Source: CAZMGB01 sp964565775 (GTDB lineage: Bacteria > Chloroflexota > Dehalococcoidia > DSTF01 > JALHUB01). Taken from it: 64,000 nt of DNA. A program made the translations under genes and the position numbers. Position 1 is the stretch's first letter. Every line of letters starts with the position of its first letter. Shown here in pieces: positions 17,318-26,400 of the stretch. The notes under the pieces were generated by a model that saw only the letters and a list, made by a program, of their open reading frames with translations, ran no database searches and was not told the origin of the DNA. The DNA is taken from contig CAZMGB010000014.1 of NCBI GenBank assembly GCA_964565775.1, positions 32,139-96,138 of the forward strand, written 5' to 3'.

Positions 17318-18289
17318 CTAGCCTGCGCGTCCGACCGTTGTCCCCGATGGCCTTTCGACATGGGCCGCGCCCTTCAGGTCGCCAAGCTCCTCCAACCCCT
17401 CATCCCGAAGGAAGCCCTCCATGCCCTCCAAGATGTCGAGCGGGGCACGGGGGTTGCTGAAGGTCGCGGTGCCTACCTCGACTGCCGTGGCGCCGGCCAT
17501 GACGAACTCCAGGGCGTCGGCGGCGCTGGCGATTCCGCCGCAGCCGATCACGGGCACGTCGACGGCCTCGGCGATTTGATAGACCATGCGCAGGGCGATG
17601 GGCTTGATGGCCGGCCCCGACAGTCCGCCGAAGACGGTTGCGATCGCCGGCTTTCGCTGTTTGACGTCGATGGCCATCGCCTGGATGGTGTTGATGGCGC
17701 AGACGGCGTCGGCGCCTGCGTCGACCACCGCCCGCGCTATCTCCGTGACATTGGTGACGTTGGGGGTAAGCTTGACGATGACGGGTAGAGTCGTCTCCCG
17801 CAGGACGGCTGCGGCCACGGCGGCCGCCAGGCGTGGGTCCTGGCCGAACTCCATGCCCCCGTCCGATACGTTGGGGCAACTGATATTGACCTCAAGGCCG
17901 CTCACGCCCGGTACGCCTTCGAGACGGGCCGCCAGTTCAGCGAACTCCTCTACTGTGCCGCCGGCGATGTTGACGATGACGGGCACGCGCCACGTGGCCC
18001 AGACGGGCGCAACGTCGCGAACCAGGGCCTCGACGCCGATATTCTGAAGACCGATGGAGTTGAGCATGCCGGCGGCGGTCTCGGCCGTCCGAGGCTGGGG
18101 GTTGCCGGGCCGCGGCCTCAGCGTTGTGCCCTTGCTGACGATGGCGCCGAGCCGCTGGATATCGAAGACCTTCACGAACTCCAGGCCGTTGCTGAACGTG
18201 CCGGAGGCCGTCATGACCGGGTTCGCGAGGGGAAGGCCCCTCTTCCGGCGGGGTGCCAGTTCGACGGCCAGATTGAGTGGAGATCTCAC
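17318..18289 (-). CDS. pyrD: Dihydroorotate dehydrogenase, class 1B catalytic subunit
   Basis: About 323 residues. VELAPRRKRGLPLANPVMTASGTF is the usual PyrD start (quoted in part: LANPVMTASGTF). NISCPNVSDGG contains the active-site Cys of class 1B enzymes, VIVKLTPNV the FMN Lys, and VIGCGGIASAADALEFVMAGATAVEVGTA the phosphate-binding end (in part GCGGIASAADALEF). It oxidises dihydroorotate and passes electrons to the PyrK flavo-FeS subunit, encoded at 22.5-23.3 kb. The frame is open to TTG 18304; because the promoter below would start RNA at about 18307, the start is either TTG 18304 (near leaderless) or GTG 18289. It is separated from the other pyr genes by several unrelated genes. Confidence 0.92.
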   Translation of the reverse strand: MRSPLNLAVELAPRRKRGLPLANPVMTASGTFSNGLEFVKVFDIQRLGAIVSKGTTLRPRPGNPQPRTAETAAGMLNSIGLQNIGVEALVRDVAPVWATWRVPVIVNIAGGTVEEFAELAARLEGVPGVSGLEVNISCPNVSDGGMEFGQDPRLAAAVAAAVLRETTLPVIVKLTPNVTNVTEIARAVVDAGADAVCAINTIQAMAIDVKQRKPAIATVFGGLSGPAIKPIALRMVYQIAEAVDVPVIGCGGIASAADALEFVMAGATAVEVGTATFSNPRAPLDILEGMEGFLRDEGLEELGDLKGAAHVERPSGTTVGRAG

Positions 18290-18313
18290 GGCAGTGTGCT
18301 GCAATCCGCGCTC

Positions 18314-18342
18314 ATTATAGGGTCTGGCCCTGAACGTGTCGA
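18314..18342 (-). promoter_or_regulatory. Sigma-70 type promoter of pyrD
   Basis: On the minus strand TCGACA (18337-18342), 17 bp, then TATAAT (18314-18319): 11 of 12 consensus bases. Predicted start about 18307, within a few bases of the first possible codon of pyrD. Confidence 0.7.
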
Positions 18343-18377
18343 GCGCATGGGCCGCCGCGACGAGGAGGCAGGAACGT

Positions 18378-18411
18378 CTTGAGGGCGGGGCCAGGAGACC
18401 CCACCCTCAAG
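18378..18411 (-). terminator. Hairpin downstream of the small zinc protein gene
   Basis: CTTGAGGG pairs with CCCTCAAG, with an inner GGGG/CCCC separated by one mismatch. No U-tract follows, so it may stabilise a 3' end more than terminate. Confidence 0.45.
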
Positions 18412-18446
18412 AGACGCGCCGGGAAGATGTCAGAGGGCTACTCTGA

Positions 18447-18764
18447 TCAGAAGGTGTCGTCCTGCTCCGGCTGGAAGCCCAGCCACGTGGAATAGGAGAC
18501 GGTAGAGCCCAAGTCCTGTTCACCTCGAAAGGAGTCCCGGGGGTCGCCCCGCGGCCATCGGCCGGAGCTCTGAGTGGGGCCGGTCTCGTTCTCCCACAGA
18601 TAGTCTTGGGCGGAGTTCGGGAACTCCCTCTCCGCCTTGCAGAGTTTGCATACGCCTTTGCTAACGGCGCCGTGCGGGCTCTCGATCACCCAGTGGTGGC
18701 GGCACTGAGGCGCTGACGGGGCGTCACTCTCCTGGACCGCAGGTCCTTTTGCCACCTGTATCAC
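18447..18764 (-). CDS. Small putative zinc-binding protein
   Basis: 105 residues starting at GTG behind GGAGAAGAGGG. The core CRHHWVIESPHGAVSKGVCK followed by LCKAEREFPNS carries one Cys-His-His plus a CxxC pair, a likely Zn site. The C-terminal 50 residues are polar and probably flexible. Similar short proteins with an HW.IE.P.G..S.G.C..C core are common in Chloroflexota drafts and carry no known function. It has its own strong promoter. Confidence 0.7.
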   Translation of the reverse strand: MIQVAKGPAVQESDAPSAPQCRHHWVIESPHGAVSKGVCKLCKAEREFPNSAQDYLWENETGPTQSSGRWPRGDPRDSFRGEQDLGSTVSYSTWLGFQPEQDDTF

Positions 18765-18812
18765 CCCCTCTTCTCCAAACCTTGTACGTCCATATTCTCG
18801 GCTTGGATGCTC

Positions 18813-18841
18813 AATATAGCACTCCTTGAACAGCCTGTCAA
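18813..18841 (-). promoter_or_regulatory. Strong sigma-70 type promoter of the zinc protein gene
   Basis: On the minus strand TTGACA (18836-18841), 17-bp spacer, TATATT (18813-18818). Predicted start about 18806, giving a leader of roughly 42 nt with a purine-rich ribosome site. Confidence 0.75.
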
Positions 18842-19015
18842 GCTTTGAAACGTAACAATCGTAAAAAGCGATTATACAATGTTCAACACGTCAATGCTCG
18901 CCTCAGACGCGGTGCCAGGCTATAATGAAGGCGATTCTCCATGCTGAAGGCGAAAGGAGTCGCCGTGGGCGAGCACTGATCAGGCTCACACGAGATCGAC
19001 GGAAAGGTTTGTCCG

Positions 19016-20104
19016 ATGGCGCAACCGACTGAACAGGAAGTGATGCACGCCCTGAGCGAGGTGCAAGACCCCGAGCTTCACCGGGACATTGTCTCCTTGG
19101 GCATGGTCCGGGACCTGCGGATCGAAGGGGACCGCGTCTCCTTGAAGGTGGTGCTCACCACGCCGGCCTGCCCTCTGACGGGAAAGATCAAGGCGGACGT
19201 GGAGCAGGCTCTGATGGCCGTGCCGGGCGTGGCCTCCGTGGACGTGGAGATGGGCGCTGATGTGAAGGCACACCGGGGCGGCGGCCCCAGCGGGCCCAAG
19301 CCGGTCGAGGGTGTGCGTAACCTCATCGCCATCGCCTCCAACAAGGGTGGCGTGGGTAAGACGACGGTGGCCGTCAACCTGGCGGTCGCCCTGGCCAAGA
19401 GAGGCGCTCGCGTCGGACTCCTGGACGCCGACATCACCGGCCCCAACATCCCCACGATGTTCGGCTTTCCGGCGGGCTTCATGGCGGAGTCGAGCGGGGG
19501 CCTGGCGCCGATCGAGCGCTTCGGCGTGAGGGTGTGTTCCCTCGGATTCATCCTGCCGAAAGGCTCCCCCATCATCTGGCGTGGCCCCATGCTACACACG
19601 GCGATCCGTCAGCTCCTGCACGACATCTCCTGGGGCGAGCTCGACTACCTCCTGATCGACCTGCCGCCGGGCACGAGCGACGCCTCCATAAGCATGGCGA
19701 TGGAGGCACCGATCGCCGGCGTGGTCATCGTCACTACGCCGCAGGGCGTGTCGGTGGAGGACGCAACGAAGGCCGTCGCCATGTTCGATAAGATGCACGT
19801 CCCCGTGTTCGGCGTCGTCGAGAACATGAGCTACTTCGCCTGCCCCCACTGCGGCGAGCGGACGGACATCTTCGGCCACGGCGGCGCCCGCGAGGCGGCG
19901 GAGGAGCTGGGGCTGGAGTTCCTCGGCGAGATCCCGCTCGATGCCGCCACCCGCGCCGGCGGCGATGCCGGTGTCCCGATCATCGAGTCGGCGCCGGAGT
20001 CGGTTCAGGGTCAGGCTTTCCTCGCCCTGGCGGAGAAAGTCGCCGCCCGCTGTAGCGTCCTCAGCTACACCGAAGACGTTGCGGCGACCCCGGGGGCGGG
20101 CTAA
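19016..20104 (+). CDS. mrp: Mrp/NBP35-family P-loop ATPase with N-terminal MIP18 (DUF59) domain
   Basis: 362 residues. Residues 1-85 are a MIP18/DUF59 domain (ALSEVQDPELHRDIVSLGMV). The ATPase follows: deviant Walker A SNKGGVGKTTVAVNLA, DADITGPNIP, LIDLPPGTSDASISM. YFACPHCGER holds the CxxC that in Mrp/ApbC proteins bridges a labile [4Fe-4S] cluster in a dimer. The family carries Fe-S clusters to target enzymes, which fits a genome with large Fe-S redox complexes. Start ATG 19016 has GGAAAGG upstream; a TATAAT at 18921-18926 is a possible -10. Confidence 0.93.
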   Translation: MAQPTEQEVMHALSEVQDPELHRDIVSLGMVRDLRIEGDRVSLKVVLTTPACPLTGKIKADVEQALMAVPGVASVDVEMGADVKAHRGGGPSGPKPVEGVRNLIAIASNKGGVGKTTVAVNLAVALAKRGARVGLLDADITGPNIPTMFGFPAGFMAESSGGLAPIERFGVRVCSLGFILPKGSPIIWRGPMLHTAIRQLLHDISWGELDYLLIDLPPGTSDASISMAMEAPIAGVVIVTTPQGVSVEDATKAVAMFDKMHVPVFGVVENMSYFACPHCGERTDIFGHGGAREAAEELGLEFLGEIPLDAATRAGGDAGVPIIESAPESVQGQAFLALAEKVAARCSVLSYTEDVAATPGAG

Positions 20105-20134
20105 CCTTTGCCTCGCCTGCCATCGAGAGTTGAG

Positions 20135-20159
20135 GAGCCCCTCGCCATGCGAGGGGCTC
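20135..20159. terminator. Bidirectional hairpin between mrp and the methyltransferase
   Basis: GAGCCCCTCGC and GCGAGGGGCTC form a perfect 11-bp stem with a 3-nt loop, between convergent stops. No clear U-tract. Confidence 0.6.
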
Positions 20160-20211
20160 AGTCATGCCCGGCAGGGGGGCAGATGGCGGCCGATCGACGG
20201 CGGGCAAGGCG

Positions 20212-21138
20212 CTAGGGGATGGCCTGCGTCTCTTCGAGGCGGCTCGGCTGAGCTCGCCGAAGTCGGCGGCGGGCAATCTCCGCGTACTCAGGCACGCTCT
20301 CGATGAGGAGCCAGCGACGGCTGTGCTGGGCGGCAGCGACGGCCAGCGTGCCGGCGCCGCCGAACGGGTCGAGCACCAGGTCGCCCGGCTCAGTGGCTAT
20401 TCCGACCAGTCGCTCGACGAGGGCCAGCGGCTTTTGCGAGGGGTGGCCGCCGTCCGCGCGTTCTGATTTCGGCGTCACCGGGAACTGCCACAGGTTGCGC
20501 ATCTGCTTGCCGCCCGCCAGCTCCTTCGCCTCCCAGTAGTTGAACGTCCACTTCTTCGCGCGCTTCGGCGTCTCGTTCACGGCCCAGATGAGCTGTTCCG
20601 TGCTCTCCGTGAGGCTGCGGGCGGTGATGTTGGGCTGGGCGTTCGGCTTGAACCAGATGATGGAGTTGAGGATGCGCCGCTCGAGGATGCTCTGGAGGAT
20701 GAAGCCGAGCTGGTAGATGTTGTGGAAGGTGCCGAAGACGAGGATGTTGCCGTTGGGCTTGACGACGCGGCAGACCTCGCGCAGCCAGTCGACGTTGAAG
20801 CGGAAGAAGTCGTCCTCGGAGAAGTGGTCCCAGGCCTCCTGCATCGTGACGTGGGAGGAGAAGGCCCAGCCCAGCCCCTTGCGGCTGCCGCCGCGGCCGC
20901 CGCCCGAAGCTATGCCGAAGGGCGGGTCGGCGATGCAATGGTCGATGCAGTCGTCCGGCCACGACCGCATGACCTCTATGCAGTCGCCCTCGATGATGCT
21001 GTTGGCGGTGGGGGGTTGCACGGCTTTATAGTTGATCCTCTCGAGATTTGTGATAGGCTTCTGGCTTGATGTCGACTGAAGCAGCGCTTTCACGCTAGCC
21101 AGCCATCTCTGAAAGCATCGAGTAAAGGACACGCTCAT
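20212..21138 (-). CDS. Site-specific DNA methyltransferase, beta class (N6-adenine or N4-cytosine)
   Basis: 308 residues. Motif IV, CIADPPFGIASGG, comes first, and the AdoMet-binding motif I, VLDPFGGAGTLAVAA, near the C-terminus; the intervening WFKPNAQPNITARSLTESTE region would contain the target recognition part. That order defines beta-class enzymes such as M.HinfI and CcrM. No restriction endonuclease is adjacent, so it is an orphan methylase or the remains of a restriction system. The first 40 residues (SFTRCFQRWLASVKALL...) are atypical, and a later start is possible. Its 5' end faces the PycTM-like gene across 40 bp. Confidence 0.86.
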   Translation of the reverse strand: MSVSFTRCFQRWLASVKALLQSTSSQKPITNLERINYKAVQPPTANSIIEGDCIEVMRSWPDDCIDHCIADPPFGIASGGGRGGSRKGLGWAFSSHVTMQEAWDHFSEDDFFRFNVDWLREVCRVVKPNGNILVFGTFHNIYQLGFILQSILERRILNSIIWFKPNAQPNITARSLTESTEQLIWAVNETPKRAKKWTFNYWEAKELAGGKQMRNLWQFPVTPKSERADGGHPSQKPLALVERLVGIATEPGDLVLDPFGGAGTLAVAAAQHSRRWLLIESVPEYAEIARRRLRRAQPSRLEETQAIP

Positions 21139-21178
21139 TAGATCATATCCTTGTGAACGCGTCTAGTGGAGTGTAAGA

Positions 21179-21726
21179 TTGAAACATATGTTGCGCTGGA
21201 TATTGAGGCTTTTCAAGAGGGACGCTGCGGGTAACCTTGATCTGCCGGACATGACGGGAAACGAGCCCGCACTCAGCTTGACGTACGAGGAGACAAAGAG
21301 GGTCTTTGATGCAGGACATGACCACATCGACAAGCTGGATGCAAAGACTGGTTTGCTTCTGGGCGCGGCTGGCATCGTTCTAGCGGTTCTTTTTCAAGGG
21401 GGGTTCGGGCAGGAAGGGGCGCGCCGTGGTACAAACGTCCTGCTATCGTTGGCGGCGGCTGCCATTTCGGGCGGCGGCGTCTGTGCCCTCATCGCTATGT
21501 GGCCTCGGACGTTCGCTCAAGTGCCGGATCCGCTGAAAGTAGCCCGCTACCCGATCACCGGGGGGAGTTAACCGTTCGAGCTGAGGTGTTAAGAAATTTC
21601 ATTGAAGGCTACTACAACAACCAGCGAATATTGAAAGAGAAGTCGTGCTGGATGAGTGCTGCTGGGGTACTCTTGGTCATCGGAGTCATTCTGTTGGCCA
21701 CGACGTTCATCTACAACGTGGCTTGA
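21179..21726 (+). pseudogene. PycTM-like four-helix membrane protein split by a -1 frameshift in a G-run
   Basis: Two overlapping frames encode halves of one protein. The first (TTG 21179 with GGAG 7 bp upstream, to 21571) has a helix KRVFDAGHDHIDKLDAKTG, membrane segment LLLGAAGIVLAVLFQ, a second segment LLSLAAAAISGGGVCALIAM, then MWPRTFAQVPDP. The second (to 21726) continues as ELTVRAEVLRNFIEGYYNNQ, RILKEKSCWMSAAGVLLVIG and a membrane end. The break is at six Gs (21560-21565); seven would restore one frame of about 182 residues. The layout (coiled helix with DxKxG, two helices, a YNxxILxxK helix, more membrane) resembles PycTM/SLATT-type effectors of nucleotide-signalling defence systems. 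No cyclase gene is nearby. It may be dead, miscalled, or use programmed slippage. Confidence 0.6.
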
Positions 21727-21740
21727 AAGGATGCAAGCGT

Positions 21741-21980
21741 ATGCATGAGGGTGAAGATACCTCTCCACAAAACCTCCCGCAAGAAGAAACGCCGCAGAAG
21801 CCTGAAGGACAGCCACAGCGGCCTGAGCAACAGCCAGAGCAGGGAGCGCCGCAACATCGACCTCACATAGATCTGAAGACTCCTGTCATCAGGATGGAGC
21901 CTCATCCCAAGCCGCAAACTCGCGAACCCGAGGTCGAAACACGAAAGCAGGAAGAGCGAGGTGGTCGCGAAAGACGCTAG
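21741..21980 (+). CDS. Short Pro/Gln/Glu-rich disordered protein
   Basis: 79 residues from ATG 21741, 14 bases after the upstream stop, with GAAAGG as the likely ribosome site. Composition is almost wholly Pro, Gln, Glu, Arg and His (LPQEETPQKPEGQPQRPEQQ), with no hydrophobic core, so it is probably unstructured. The position suggests co-transcription with the membrane protein. Function unknown; it could be a chance ORF. Confidence 0.4.
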   Translation: MHEGEDTSPQNLPQEETPQKPEGQPQRPEQQPEQGAPQHRPHIDLKTPVIRMEPHPKPQTREPEVETRKQEERGGRERR

Positions 21981-22044
21981 GCCCGCTGCGTAATCGCACT
22001 GGCTTATCGTTGCAGGGGAAGAGCTGCAGTCTCCGGGGCCCCAG

Positions 22045-22083
22045 TCAGAACACGTCCCGTAGCTCAAACCTCGGTCCGTCCTG
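22045..22083 (-). pseudogene. pyrK 3'-end remnant, third copy
   Basis: The 12 codons before the TGA read QDGPRFELRDVF, matching the PyrK C-terminus KDGPRFELRDVL except at the ends, although about one base in five differs from the next copy. Homology stops exactly where the palindromic element (22087) begins. Confidence 0.6.
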
Positions 22084-22086
22084 GCT

Positions 22087-22153
22087 GTAGGGACGGAGCT
22101 TTAGCTCCGTCCGCAAGCTCTGAGGGCGGACAAAGCTCAAGCTTTGTCCCTAC
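22087..22153. repeat. 67-bp double-hairpin palindromic element, copy A
   Basis: The ends GTAGGGAC and GTCCCTAC are inverted. Inside are two hairpins, GGACGGAGC-TTTA-GCTCCGTCC and GGACAAAGC-TCAA-GCTTTGTCC, joined by GCAAGCTCTGAGGGC. No coding potential; the form is that of a small non-autonomous palindromic repeat (BIME/MITE-like). Confidence 0.8.
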
Positions 22154-22174
22154 GACCCTTTCCCGACGCGTCCC

Positions 22175-22395
22175 TCACCACAGCACGTCGCGCAGCTCAA
22201 AGCGGGGGCCGTCCTTGCAGACGAGCTTGACGCCCCTTCGCGTCATCACCGCGCAGCCGTAGCAGATGCCCGTGCCGCAGGGCATGACTTCCTCCAGCAG
22301 CACCTGCACGGACTTGCGCCCCCGTCGCACGCCTGCGCCCTCGTAGTCCCGCACGACGTCCGCCAGCGCCCGGAACATCGCCTTCGGCCCGCAGC
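22175..22395 (-). pseudogene. pyrK 3'-end fragment, second copy
   Basis: About 72 codons from CGPKAMFRALADVV to ELRDVLW-stop are homologous to the C-terminus of the complete PyrK at 22549-23349, including all four Cys of the [2Fe-2S] site (MPCGTGICYGC ... KLVCKDG). Internal differences (RDYEGAGV versus RQSEAPGT) show it is a diverged copy, not a duplicate read. The 5' part of the gene is replaced by the palindromic element at 22397. Confidence 0.7.
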
Positions 22396-22396
22396 T

Positions 22397-22448
22397 GTAG
22401 GGACGGAGCTTTAGCTCCGTCCGCAAGCTCTGAGGGCGGACAAAGCTC
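22397..22448. repeat. Double-hairpin palindromic element, copy B (cut by the gap)
   Basis: All 52 visible bases are identical to the first 52 of copy A, in the same orientation; the remainder runs into the N-gap. The repeat probably caused the assembly break. Confidence 0.8.
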
Positions 22449-22548
22449 NNNNNNNNNNNNNNNNNNNNNNNNNNNNNNNNNNNNNNNNNNNNNNNNNNNN
22501 NNNNNNNNNNNNNNNNNNNNNNNNNNNNNNNNNNNNNNNNNNNNNNNN
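22449..22548. other. Assembly gap (100 N)
   Basis: Exactly 100 unknown bases, the conventional scaffold gap of unknown true length. It falls within or just after the last codons of pyrK. Confidence 0.99.
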
Positions 22549-23349
22549 CAGCACGTCGCGCAGCTCAAAGCGGGGGCCGTCCTTGCAGACGAGCTTGACG
22601 CCCTTGCGGGTCATGACGGCGCAGCCGTAGCAGATGCCAGTGCCGCAGGGCATGACCTCCTCCAGAAGCACCTGCACGGACTTGCGGCCGCGTCTCGTGC
22701 CGGGAGCCTCGGACTGCCGCACGACGTCCGCCAGCGCCCGGAACATCGCCTTCGGCCCGCAGGCGAAGACCTGGTCCGCCCACGATAGGTGCTCGGCGAA
22801 GGGCTCCGTCACCAGCCCGCGCTGCCCCAGCGATCCGTCCTCCGTCGTCACGATCACCTCCACTTCGGGCGGCAGCAGGTGGGCCGGGAAGACGCCGTCG
22901 GCGGTGGCGGCGCCGATGAGCAGCGTCACGCTCTTGCCGGCGGCGACTGCCTCTTCCGCCAGCCAGACGAGGGGTGCCACGCCGATGCCGCCGGCGACGA
23001 GCAGCAGGTTCTGGGCTGCCCGGCGGACGGAGTAGCCTCGACCGAGCGGGCCGTAGGCGAAGACGCGATCGCCGGGCCGGCGACTGGCCAGCCACTCGCT
23101 GCCGCGTCCGATGACAGCGAAGAGGACGGAGAGCTCCGGGCCGCCCTCGCCCTGGCGCAGTCGAAAGTAGCTCATCGGGCGGGGGTGGAAGGGGTTGGCG
23201 GCGCGGTCGGGCGGCAGGTCGCAGCAGCGGAGCATCAGGAACTGGCCGGGGGAGGCGCCCCGTGACAGCTCGGGCGCCGAAAGCCACAGCAGGTGCGTCT
23301 CGCCGAAGAGCCGTTCGGAGGAGACGATGCGGGCAAAGCCGATCTTCAT
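22549..23349 (-). CDS. pyrK: Dihydroorotate dehydrogenase electron-transfer subunit (PyrK), 3' end in gap
   Basis: About 267 residues are visible. The FAD-binding barrel includes NPFHPRPMSYFR (RxxS-type flavin motif) and GDRVFAYGPLGRGY; the NAD domain has LLLVAGGIGVAPLVWLAEEA; the C-terminal cluster CGTGICYGC...C holds [2Fe-2S]. It carries electrons from PyrD to NAD+. Start ATG 23349 is preferred over GTG 23355. Only the last two or three codons should be missing, as the other copies end soon after ELRDVL. It lies about 100 bp downstream of carB on the same strand. Confidence 0.9.
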
Positions 23350-23447
23350 GGTCACCCTATCGATGAACAGAGAGGCTGGTAGACGGCGTCCGCCGCGAAC
23401 ACGACGTCCCTTCGAGTCTGCCCGGCCGTCGGCGTCTCCCTCATCTC

Positions 23448-26400
23448 CTAGCGGCGTGCCCGTGGCTTCTTGCGGCCGTCGAGGTAGAGGCGCAGGGGCT
23501 GGACGCTGTACGCCTGCCCCGCGGGGCCGGTTGCCGCCGGCACCTCCGGGAGCTCGCCTGCCGGGCCAGCGAGTCGCCCCAGCAGGGCGCCGGTAGCGGC
23601 ACCCGCCGTGTCGATGGAGGTGAAGCAGGGGATGCGCTTTTCGGCGGCGGCGCGACGGATATCGAAGCCATCGCGCATCGCCGTCGGCTGGCCGCCCTCC
23701 GGCGTGTTTATGACGCAGTCGACCAGCCCCTGCTGAATGACGTCGACGACGGTCGGGCCCTCTTCACCCACAAGCTTGGCGACGCGCTCGACCGGCAGGC
23801 CGAGGGCGCGAAGCATGGCCGCCGTGCCGTCGGTGGCGTAGAGACGGAAGCCGGCCGACGCGAGCTGACGCACGATGGGCACGGCCTCCGGCTTGTGGCG
23901 GTCGGCGATGCTGACCAGGACACCGCCTCCGTTCGCCGGAGGCGAGCCCGCCGCGGGCGGAGGCGGCAGCATCAGGTCAGCGGAGAGAAGGGCCTTGGCG
24001 AGGGCGGCCGGGAACGTCCGGTCGACGCCCATGACCTCGCCTGTCGACTTCATCTCCGGCCCCAGGTAGGTGTCGACGCCGACAAGCTTTGACATGGAGA
24101 AGACGGGCGCCTTGACGGCGACGAGGTCCTGGCGGGGCCAGAGGCCGCCGACGTAGCCCTGTTCGGCCAGAGATTTGCCTAACATAACGTTGACGGCGAG
24201 ACGTACCATGGGCACGCCCGTTACCTTCGAGATGAAGGGGACGGTGCGGCTGGCGCGCGGGTTCACCTCCAGCACGTAGACCGTCGAGCCTTCGGGGGAA
24301 GAGTCCTCCCGCATAATGACGTACTGGATGTTCATGAGCCCCCGCACGCCCAGGGCCAGCCCGATGCGCTCTGTGTACTCGACGATGGTGTGGACCTCTG
24401 CGTCGGTGAGGTTGATGCCGGGGTAGACGGCCATCGAGTCGCCCGAGTGGACGCCCGCGCGCTCGATGTGCTCCATGATGCCGGGGATGAGGACGCGGTC
24501 GCCGTCGGCGATGGCGTCGACCTCGACCTCCCTGCCCTCTAGGTACTTATCGATGAGGATCGGTTTGCCGCTGCCCAGCTCCACGGCCGCCGTCATGTAG
24601 CGGATGAGCTCGCCGGCGCTCTGGACGATCTCCATCGCCCGCCCGCCGAGGACGTAGCTGGGCCGGACGAGCACCGGGTAGCCGATGACCTGGGCCGTGT
24701 TGAGGGCGTCCTCGACGCTTGTGACGGCCGCGCCCGGCGGCTGGGGGATGCCCAGCTTCTGGAGGAAGTCCTCGAAGCGGTGGCGGTCCTCGGCCAGGTC
24801 GATCGCCTCGGCGCTGGAGCCGATGATGGGCAGGGCGGCCTGGTGGATGGGCCCCGCCAGGTTGATGGCGGTCTGGCCGCCGAACTGTACGATAGCTGGC
24901 GGGGGCAGGTCGTTGCCTGCCTCATTCTCCATGATGTCGCGCACCGCCTCCTCGTCCAGCGGCTCGAAGTAGAGGCGGTCGCTGGTGTCGAAATCGGTGG
25001 AGACGGTCTCGGGGTTGGAGTTGGCGAGGATAGCCTTGTAGCCGGCGCCCTCCAGAGCCCAGACGGCGTGGACGCTACAGTAGTCGAACTCGATTCCCTG
25101 GCCGATGCGGATGGGGCCGCTGCCGATGACCAGCGCCTTAGCGCCCGATTCCGGCTGCGCCTCGTTCTCCTCCTCATATGTGCTGTAGAAGTAGGGCGTG
25201 GCGGCGTCGAACTCGGCGGCGCAGGTGTCGACCATCTTGTAGACGGGGCGTATGCCCCACAGGGCGCGCGAATAACGCACCCGCTCCGGGAGAAGGTCGG
25301 CGAGGACGCCGATCTGCTCGTCGGAGAAGCCGAGGCGCTTCGCCTCGCGCAGGAGGTCGGGCCGCAGGGGCTCCGATAGCAGCCGCCGCTCCATGGCGAC
25401 GATGCGGGCCATCTTGTGCAGGAACCAGGGGTCGACGCCGGTCTTACGGGCCAGCTCCATGGGCTCGGCATGGCGGCGGAGGGCGGCCATCAGCGCCCAC
25501 AGCCGCTCGTCGCTGGCGGCGATGGGCTTGCCGCAGGGGTCGTCGGCCCACTCGGGGTTCTCCCAGAGCAGGGAGCGGCTGCCGAACTCCAGGGAGCGCA
25601 CGGCCTTGTGGAGCGCCGCCTCAAAGCTCCGGTCGATCGCCATCACCTCGCCGGTGGCCTTCATCTGAGTGCCGATGACGCGGTCGCCGAAGGGGAACTT
25701 GTCGAACGGCCAGCGCGGGATCTTGACCACGACGTAGTCGAGCGCCGGCTCGAAGGCGGCCGTGGTCTTCTCGGTGACGGCGTTGGCGATCTCGTCCAGC
25801 CGTTTGCCGACGGCGATCTTGGCGGCGACCCGCGCGATGGGGTAGCCGGTGGCCTTGCTGGCGAGGGCGGAGCTGCGGGATACCCTGGGGTTGACCTCGA
25901 TCACGTAGTAGGGTGGTGCGGAAGCGTCCTCGTACTGCCACGAGGCTATCTCCGGCCGCGGCGCCAGGGCGAACTGGATGTTGCAGCCGCCCTCGATTCC
26001 CAGCGAGCGTATGATCTTGAGGCTGGCCGTGCGCAGCATCTGGTACTCCTTGTCGGAGAGGGTCTGGCTCGGCGCCACGACGATGCTGTCGCCGGTGTGT
26101 ACGCCCATCGGGTCGATGTTCTCCATGTTGCAGACGGTGATGCAGTTGTCGGCGCCGTCCCGCATCACCTCGTACTCGACCTCCTTCCAGCCGAGGAGGC
26201 AGCGCTCGAGGAGCACCTGGCTGATGGGGCTGGCGGCCAGTCCCATGCACACTATCCCTTCGAACTGCTCCATGTCGTGGGCGATGCCGCCGCCGGTGCC
26301 GCCCAAGGTGTATGCGGGCCGGATGACGAGAGGCAGGCCCAGCTCGTCGGCGACCCGATGTGCCTCCTCGAGCGAGGTGACGGTGGCGCTCTCGGGGCAG

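Noticed and set aside
22175..22448. A functional second pyrK gene
   Set aside because: It lacks the FAD and NAD domains and its upstream side is the repeat element.
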